Source of the DNA: Bilophila wadsworthia ATCC 49260
GTDB taxonomy: Bacteria > Desulfobacterota > Desulfovibrionia > Desulfovibrionales > Desulfovibrionaceae
Direction: 5' to 3'
NCBI RefSeq assembly: GCF_000701705.1
Contig: NZ_JNJP01000045.1
Coordinates: 1 to 33,325, forward strand
DNA length: 33,325 nucleotides
Both the position numbers and the translations under genes were made by a program. Positions 28,967 to 33,325 of this stretch are shown here, one piece after another (position 1 is the stretch's first letter; the number at the start of each line of letters is the position of its first letter). Below the pieces are notes generated by a model that made no database searches, was not told the origin of the DNA, and saw only the letters and a program-made list of their open reading frames with translations.

Positions 28967-31387
28967 CTACCTTAACAAACAATACGAAGCGTGCTTGAGG
29001 CCTTCGGCGGCCAAACGGGACTCCAGATAAAGGGAGAGTGCGGCGACTGCCCGGTCGCACACGGGGAATACGGGGATGCCCCGCTCACGGAGGGCCTTGC
29101 GGAGCGGTTCGAATTTTTCGCCGCCGTCCATAACTGCGACCATGGGCTTGGAAGTGCGGGAACGGACATCGGAAAGCAGCGTCAAAATGCCGTCCGGGGC
29201 GTCCATGCGGAAGGCGTCGATATCCGTTTCGGCAAGCGAGTGCGTGACCGGGGAGAGGGGATCAAGGCCGATGACGACGGCGTCGATGTTCTCGTCGTTG
29301 AGCAACAGCTCGGCCATGTACGCATGAACCTCGTCGTCCGCGCCGGGGTTTATGTCAAGGGGGTTCTTGATCGGAACCAGCTTCTCCAACCCTTTTGAAG
29401 CGATGAGCCGTTTCATGGCCAGCCGGGTGGTTTCGGAATAAGTCCCGAGGGACATGCTGTACTCGTCGGATTGGAGCGAATCCGCCATGCCCACGGCCTC
29501 GAACCCGGCACCGCTGACCGCACCGAGCCGCTTGCCCCGGATGGTCGCGTTGGTGAAGGTTTCCGCCAGAAGAATCAGATCCTGGAATTCCGTGAAGTTG
29601 CGGGCCATGATCGCGCCCGCCTGCCGGATGCAGGTTTCACAGACCATGTAGTCCCCGGCGAGGGATGCCGTGTGGCCGCTGGTGGCCGTTTTGCCTTCGG
29701 GCGTCCGCCCGGCCTTGTAGAAAATCACTTGCTTGTCACGCCGTATGGCCTCGCGCACGGCCTCCGCAAACTGGATCCCGTCGAGATCCTTGAAGCCTTC
29801 CGCGTAGACGGCGATGACATCCACTTCTTGGGAGTCCATGAAATGGCGCATCATGTCCCCGAGCGTGAGATCCGTCTGGTTGCCCATTGAAATGAGATAG
29901 GACGGGCTCATTTCCGGCGTCTGGCTGAACCGGTTCAGAAGGAAAGCCCCGCTCTGGCTGACGATGGCTGTGCGGCGGCGAGGGTATTGCTTGTAATCCG
30001 GCATTTTGGCGGCTGGGATGAACCATGTGTCGAATTTGCCCGGACGGGAAATCACGCCCATGCAATTCGCCCCAAGGAAGGCCGGGCCGCCGTCCCCTCC
30101 GGCGGCGAGGTTCTTGTGGGCTTCGGTGATGCGGGCGATCATGCGCTCGGTCATTTCCCGGCTTTCTTCCGTTTCACCGAGGCCGCCGGGGATGAGCATG
30201 ACGCTGTGCGCGGCGTTGTTTTCAATGATTTCATCCACCAGAGGCGGAACCTGTTCCGCTCCGATGGCGACGATGAACAGATCCAGCGGATCAGGAAGCG
30301 CACGGAGGTTCGGCACGCAGCGCACCCCGCTGGCGTCGTTTTCGCCGTCACGGATGATGACGAGTTTGTCGCGGTCAAAACCGGAGTCGATGATGTTTTC
30401 AAGGATGATCCGCCCGAAATTCCGGCGCTTGGAGGAAACGCCGATGATGCCGATGGATTTCGGGTGCAACAGGTTGGCGATTTTTTGGATGGGACGGGGA
30501 GCGGGGCGTTCGCCGGGAGTCGAAAAGCGGCACATGCCGTCCAGCGGGACCATGAGGTAGTCCGTGAACGTGAACGGGTTGATCTCCAGTTCTTCAATGA
30601 TGAACGGTGCATCGGGGTTGCAGGGGGAGAAATAGTTCCCCATGCGGATGAACGACTCGAAGCATTCGATAAGCTGGTCGTCGGTCACAATGCGGCGTTG
30701 CCCGCGGGTCAGCCCGGCCAGTTTCCGGTAGGAGACGGTCTTGCGGAAAAGCTCGAAGAAGGCATCGCCGTCGGTCAGTTCCGTCAGTGCGGCGACGATG
30801 GCCTGCCCTTTGCGGAAACGCTCGGCGTAGAGCTCGGTGTCCGTACCGCCGAGGCCCGCGCTGATGACCATGCCGAACTCGCGTGTGCGGCGCAGCCCGA
30901 CGATCAGCTCGTTGCCGAACGATGCGGAGTCAGGCGGCATGAACTGTACTTGCAGGACGCCCTTGAGGTCTGCGGCGATGGCGTTCTGGAGCGCGGTTCC
31001 CGCCAGTCCCTTGTAGCTTTCAGGCGCGGAGGCGGGGCAGCGTTCGATCCATTCGGCATAGCGTTCCGGCACCTCGGAGAGCATACGCCGCACGGCGGAA
31101 CGCACTTTGTCGGGCGTTTTGGGGACGATGCGCACGCCGCCCACTTCGGTCTTGTGGACGATGGTGGGGGAGATGATTTTCAGCACGGCCTTTTCGCCGG
31201 GCAGGGACATGATCTCCTCTTCCATCGGTTTGGCGTTCCGTGGGATGAAGGAGCATTTGGGCGGCGTTTCCGAACCGGAAAGGCTCAGCAGATTGTACAC
31301 TTCGAATTCATAGAGAAAATGCCGCCCCTCAGTGTGGGCGTTGCGGAACAGCTCGGTAATGGGCTGATATTCAACAGTCAGATTCAT
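28967..31387 (-). CDS. ADP-forming acyl-CoA synthetase (acetyl-CoA synthetase type), ATP-grasp first
   Basis: An 806-residue single-chain member of the NDP-forming acyl-CoA synthetase superfamily, which interconverts acyl-CoA plus ADP and phosphate with acid plus ATP and CoA. An ATP-grasp (beta) domain comes first (residues about 10-280, KIISPTIVHKTEVGGVRI at 70-87, EELEINPF at 265-272), then a CoA-binding Rossmann domain (SIGIIGVSSK, 311-320) and the succinyl-CoA-ligase-like domains (GANCMGV 439-445, SQSGA 477-481) with the phospho-His572 in TSGHTASLAG. There is no GNAT domain, so it is not a Pat-type acetyltransferase. The ATG at 31385-31387 has GGAG 7 nt upstream. The substrate is unknown; acetate is plausible. 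It stands alone. Confidence 0.9.
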   Translation of the reverse strand: MNLTVEYQPITELFRNAHTEGRHFLYEFEVYNLLSLSGSETPPKCSFIPRNAKPMEEEIMSLPGEKAVLKIISPTIVHKTEVGGVRIVPKTPDKVRSAVRRMLSEVPERYAEWIERCPASAPESYKGLAGTALQNAIAADLKGVLQVQFMPPDSASFGNELIVGLRRTREFGMVISAGLGGTDTELYAERFRKGQAIVAALTELTDGDAFFELFRKTVSYRKLAGLTRGQRRIVTDDQLIECFESFIRMGNYFSPCNPDAPFIIEELEINPFTFTDYLMVPLDGMCRFSTPGERPAPRPIQKIANLLHPKSIGIIGVSSKRRNFGRIILENIIDSGFDRDKLVIIRDGENDASGVRCVPNLRALPDPLDLFIVAIGAEQVPPLVDEIIENNAAHSVMLIPGGLGETEESREMTERMIARITEAHKNLAAGGDGGPAFLGANCMGVISRPGKFDTWFIPAAKMPDYKQYPRRRTAIVSQSGAFLLNRFSQTPEMSPSYLISMGNQTDLTLGDMMRHFMDSQEVDVIAVYAEGFKDLDGIQFAEAVREAIRRDKQVIFYKAGRTPEGKTATSGHTASLAGDYMVCETCIRQAGAIMARNFTEFQDLILLAETFTNATIRGKRLGAVSGAGFEAVGMADSLQSDEYSMSLGTYSETTRLAMKRLIASKGLEKLVPIKNPLDINPGADDEVHAYMAELLLNDENIDAVVIGLDPLSPVTHSLAETDIDAFRMDAPDGILTLLSDVRSRTSKPMVAVMDGGEKFEPLRKALRERGIPVFPVCDRAVAALSLYLESRLAAEGLKHASYCLLR

Positions 31388-31517
31388 GCGAGTCTCCAGC
31401 TGGTTGTGCGGTCGGAAAGGGAATCGTCGCTTCCGAACCGTTTTTATCCCTTTTCGCCGGGAGAGGGAATCAGGCTGTAGGCGTGGCCCTCGCAATTGGG
31501 GGAGGGGGGTCTTGTCG

Positions 31518-31546
31518 ATTATATGCCCGTACCGGAGATCCGGAAC
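31518..31546 (-). promoter_or_regulatory. Possible promoter of the acyl-CoA synthetase gene
   Basis: On the minus strand a perfect TATAAT (31518-31523) lies about 130 nt upstream of the gene. The -35 region 16-17 nt further up (TTCCGG/GTTCCG) is poor, so the call rests mainly on the -10 element. Confidence 0.4.
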
Positions 31547-31557
31547 TTCTGACGAAC

Positions 31558-31589
31558 AAAAAAGGCTCCATTTTGGTGGAGCCTTTTTT
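31558..31589. terminator. Bidirectional Rho-independent terminator
   Basis: A 7-bp stem GGCTCCA / TGGAGCC flanked by six A and six T residues, so it can terminate in both directions. On the minus strand a short open stretch ending in TAA at 31591-31593 directly precedes it, so it may have ended a host gene lying to the right before phage insertion. Confidence 0.8.
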
Positions 31590-31635
31590 GTTATTTCCAA
31601 ACATCGTGCCAATCAGATTTTTCACAAGTTCACAT

Positions 31636-31870
31636 TGTTAACTTGGCTGCAACAGATTCTCATCTTGGGTGACAGCTCACAATACCGGGGTAGCGATCGA
31701 TTCTGCACACGGGGTATTTCCGCATCCACCGGGAATCCTTTTGCGCGGCGCGTGGTTAGGGTGATTTATGGTTGAGCGAGTGCGGCGGGCGATTTAGCAC
31801 AGATTGATCGTTTTTGATCGTCTGCTGTACGAAAATGGCGCGCGATTCTGCACAGATTGATCACAGGATG
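31636..31870. mobile_element. Putative left end of a Mu-like prophage with transposase-binding repeats
   Basis: CGATTTAGCACAGATTGATC (31790-31809) and CGATTCTGCACAGATTGATC (31843-31862) are 18/20 identical direct repeats. CGATTCTGCACAC (31698-31710) matches the first 13 positions of the second except for what follows, and CTGCAACAGATT (31647-31658) is a weaker relative. Such multiple end-proximal sites, next to a leftward repressor gene, resemble the L1-L3 transposase sites of phage Mu. The exact end is uncertain; TGTTAAC at 31636 is one candidate. The region 31388-31982 contains no gene I can support. Confidence 0.5.
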
Positions 31871-31875
31871 ATCAA

Positions 31876-31909
31876 AAACGGGCGGTTCCTCATTGGAGCC
31901 GCCCGTTTG
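31876..31909 (-). terminator. Terminator of the prophage repressor gene
   Basis: GGGCGG-TCC and GGA-CCGCCC arms (about 31880-31905) form a 9-bp stem with one unpaired base on each side and a 5-nt loop. On the minus strand the stem is followed by GTTTTTGATC. It lies about 75 nt beyond the repressor stop. Confidence 0.75.
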
Positions 31910-31982
31910 TTGTTTGGTGTCAAAACGTACACCAAAACGCATGTCTTTTTCGCGGTCAAAACAGGCCGCGATTTTTCGTTTT

Positions 31983-32714
31983 CTACTTGTATTCCCGTCC
32001 ACACCACAAAACGCGGCCTATGACGCGAAATTGTTCGGCAAGATCTCCACGAACATCCAGTTCGACAGGAGGGTATGCTGGATTTTCACTTTTGAGAATT
32101 ACTTTTCCGGGCAAATTATCAATTCTTTTTATATAGATACTCTCTTCAAAGCCAACAGCAAACATTTTCCCTGGCACAATGCGCGTTTTGCTTTGATCTA
32201 ATAAAACGACATCACCGTCTCTGATTTCTGGCTCCATGCTGTCGCCTGAAACCCGCATTAACACCATGCTGTTAGGGTTTCCCTTGCGTCGGATAAAATC
32301 ACGGCGAAAGGCATATCCTTTCTCATAGTTACCATTCGTTTCGAAGCTTCCACCTCCGGCGGATAATACCGCCTCGACCATAGGAATCATTACAATTTCT
32401 TCATCAAAAAGAAGCTGAAATTCACTAGGTTGATTGGGCAACGTGCTGCTACTTTTCCCTAGAAAGAGAAAGTCCAATGATATGGATAAGGCTTGTGCCA
32501 ACCGAATAGCATGAGATCCTTTTGGGAGTTGCCCTCCTTCATAATTTTGAATTGTTGTTAAACTTACACCTATTTTAGTTGCCAAAGTTTGTTGGTTCAT
32601 CCCCAAGTCTTCACGGCATTTCTTCACTCTATTACCAAACTCTTTTCCCTTCCGGATTTCTTCGTCAGACTCGGAAGTTAATGCGGAAGTGGTTTCTGTG
32701 AGCATTTGTGTCAT
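31983..32714 (-). CDS. Phage repressor, HTH plus S24 (LexA/CI-type) self-cleaving domain
   Basis: A 243-residue repressor. Residues about 25-85 form an HTH_XRE domain (VKKCREDLGMNQQTLATKIGVSLTTIQNYEGG). Residues about 110-240 form an S24 peptidase: possible cleavage site Ala119-Gly120 in VLSAGGG, nucleophile Ser159 in VSGDSMEPEIRDGDVVLLD and general base Lys196 in SIYIKR. All parts for RecA-stimulated self-cleavage are present, so SOS induction is likely. The gene is clearly AT-richer than the chromosome to its left, a sign of transfer. The ATG at 32712-32714 has AAGGG about 6 nt upstream. It is divergent from the Ner-like gene, the c-ner layout of Mu-like phages. Confidence 0.88.
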   Translation of the reverse strand: MTQMLTETTSALTSESDEEIRKGKEFGNRVKKCREDLGMNQQTLATKIGVSLTTIQNYEGGQLPKGSHAIRLAQALSISLDFLFLGKSSSTLPNQPSEFQLLFDEEIVMIPMVEAVLSAGGGSFETNGNYEKGYAFRRDFIRRKGNPNSMVLMRVSGDSMEPEIRDGDVVLLDQSKTRIVPGKMFAVGFEESIYIKRIDNLPGKVILKSENPAYPPVELDVRGDLAEQFRVIGRVLWCGREYK

Positions 32715-32913
32715 ATAATACCCTTATTTAATTAATAAAGTTTACTCACAGTTTTTTTGCCAAAGAAAAATTATACCGGAAGTAGAAAGTTGTTGACTAC
32801 ACCAATAAAACTTGGCAAAAAGAATTTGTGAGCGGTAAACATATTGACCAATAAATTTACCCTACAGACCTGTTTTCTATGGGTCAACCCTACACGTTTG
32901 TGAGGTTTCAGGA
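32715..32913. promoter_or_regulatory. Repressor/Ner operator-promoter region
   Basis: The 199-bp AT-rich gap holds several repeats: TTGCCAAAG (32757-32765) inverted against CTTGGCAAA (32811-32819); GTTTACTCAC (32740-32749) inverted against GTGAGCGGTAAAC (32828-32840); and CCCTACA twice (32860-32866 and 32888-32894). These are candidate operators for the divergent repressor and Ner-like proteins. A rightward promoter could use TTGTGA (32826-32831), but no pair stands out. Confidence 0.55.
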
Positions 32914-33150
32914 ATGAGCAACAAGAAGTTTGGAGATGCCCGCGCCAACAATCGCTGGACTATCCGAAAAGAATTGGATGCCCGCGGGCTGGATTTGGTG
33001 GATGTCGCCCGAATGGCCGGACGTCATCCCTCGTTGGTTACAGCCGTTTTGTATGGCTACCGGCATAGCCCCGCCGTGCTGGACGCGCTCCGCAAAATCG
33101 GGGTGCCTGAAAACCTTCTCCATGATCCCAGAAAGGAGGCAGCGGCATGA
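32914..33150 (+). CDS. Ner-like phage DNA-binding protein
   Basis: A 78-residue basic protein with a central helix-turn-helix (RKELDARGLDLVDVARMAGRHPSLVTAVLYGYRHSPAVLDALRKIGVPENLL). Length, position and layout fit Ner of Mu-like phages, a 75-residue early regulator divergent from the repressor, but sequence similarity by eye is limited, so a generic phage HTH regulator is the fallback. GAGG lies 8 nt before the ATG. It overlaps the next gene by 4 nt (ATGA). Its GC content is nearer to that of the host than the repressor's. Confidence 0.65.
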   Translation: MSNKKFGDARANNRWTIRKELDARGLDLVDVARMAGRHPSLVTAVLYGYRHSPAVLDALRKIGVPENLLHDPRKEAAA

Positions 33151-33325
33151 ACGAACAATCCCGATCCTACCGACAAATCCGCAGCGCCGTACTTGCCGAG
33201 GTAGCTCACCTTGAATGGGAACAGGCTGTAACGGTGCTGGTTTCCGCAGTCAACGAACGGGCGGTGGAGGGAGGATTCCAAGCTAAGGTGGAGTTTGTCC
33301 CGTTGTGGAGCACCAAGGGGCCGTA
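33147..33325 (+). CDS. Unidentified early phage gene, 5' part only
   Basis: An open frame from ATG at 33147 runs off the window end, 59 codons visible (MNEQSRSYRQIRSAVLAEVAHLEWEQ...). AAAGGAGG lies 8 nt before the start, the strongest ribosome-binding site in the prophage segment, and the start overlaps the Ner-like stop by 4 nt. The visible part is soluble, helical at the N terminus, and not recognised. In Mu-like phages small genes or the transposase gene follow ner. Confidence 0.65.
   Translation, partial: MNEQSRSYRQIRSAVLAEVAHLEWEQAVTVLVSAVNERAVEGGFQAKVEFVPLWSTKGP

Noticed and set aside
29987..31480. 497-codon plus-strand frame opposite the acyl-CoA synthetase
   Set aside because: Antisense of a well-supported enzyme gene; no motif or start signal.
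31690..31870. CRISPR array
   Set aside because: The direct repeats are few, unevenly spaced and partly degenerate, with no cas genes; a phage end fits better.
31766..32002. 78-codon minus-strand ORF after the repressor gene
   Set aside because: It overlaps the repressor 3' end, the terminator and the putative transposase-binding repeats, so it is unlikely to be coding.
1..33325. tRNA or rRNA genes
   Set aside because: I saw no cloverleaf with a T-loop GTTCRA and CCA-type acceptor, and no rRNA-like segment on either strand, although this was checked only by eye.

Overview
The window is a GC-rich (roughly 60% by eye) bacterial chromosome segment, dense in genes, with a foreign, AT-richer tail at the right end. 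Nothing in it names the species. Gene content (adenosylcobalamin-dependent ethanolamine lyase, ZraP/ZraSR with sigma-54 promoters, an ECF sigma cassette, an ADP-forming acyl-CoA synthetase, a Mu-like prophage) and the long G-rich intergenic hairpins suggest a host-associated Desulfovibrionaceae such as Bilophila or Desulfovibrio. This is inference.

Left end (1-4130, minus strand): a tryptophan operon trpL-trpE-trpGD-trpC. A consensus-like promoter is followed by a 28-codon leader peptide with three consecutive Trp codons and a strong Rho-independent hairpin, the layout of classical transcription attenuation. The structural genes overlap and a large hairpin follows trpC.

4426-10467 (plus strand): a partial ethanolamine-utilisation cluster, eutB-eutC-eutL-[hairpin]-eutT-eutA-unknown 115-aa ORF. 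It holds the two lyase subunits, one microcompartment shell protein, the cobalamin adenosyltransferase and the reactivase. EutT lacks the Cys metal-binding motif of the enterobacterial enzyme. The aldehyde dehydrogenase, phosphotransacetylase, other shell proteins and ethanolamine transporter are not in the window.

10589-17442 (minus strand): a YjbR-type protein, then a long efflux operon. An ECF sigma factor, a one-TM protein (probable anti-sigma) and a membrane-anchored LTxxQ-type periplasmic protein lie directly upstream of macA, macB, a TolC-type lipoprotein and an 81-codon ORF. The first three resemble CnrH/CnrY/CnrX, so this looks like an envelope- or metal-responsive sigma module with its own tripartite pump.

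17443-23040: a 615-bp spacer rich in inverted repeats, an APC permease, a small membrane ORF, an AGCS sodium:alanine/glycine symporter and, divergently, an MltA-type lytic transglycosylase.

23365-28220: a ZraP/ZraSR envelope-stress system. Two nearly identical zraP copies lie in tandem, divergent from zraS and zraR. A perfect sigma-54 promoter precedes the outer zraP, a weaker one precedes zraS, and two direct repeats 32 bp apart lie between them as candidate ZraR enhancer sites. The inner zraP copy lost the promoter at the duplication junction.

28221-31387 (minus): a cytochrome b561-like membrane protein and an ADP-forming acyl-CoA synthetase.

31600-33325: the left end of a probable Mu-like prophage, with repeated putative transposase-binding sites, a leftward LexA/CI-type repressor, a rightward Ner-like regulator and the start of a further early gene cut by the window edge.
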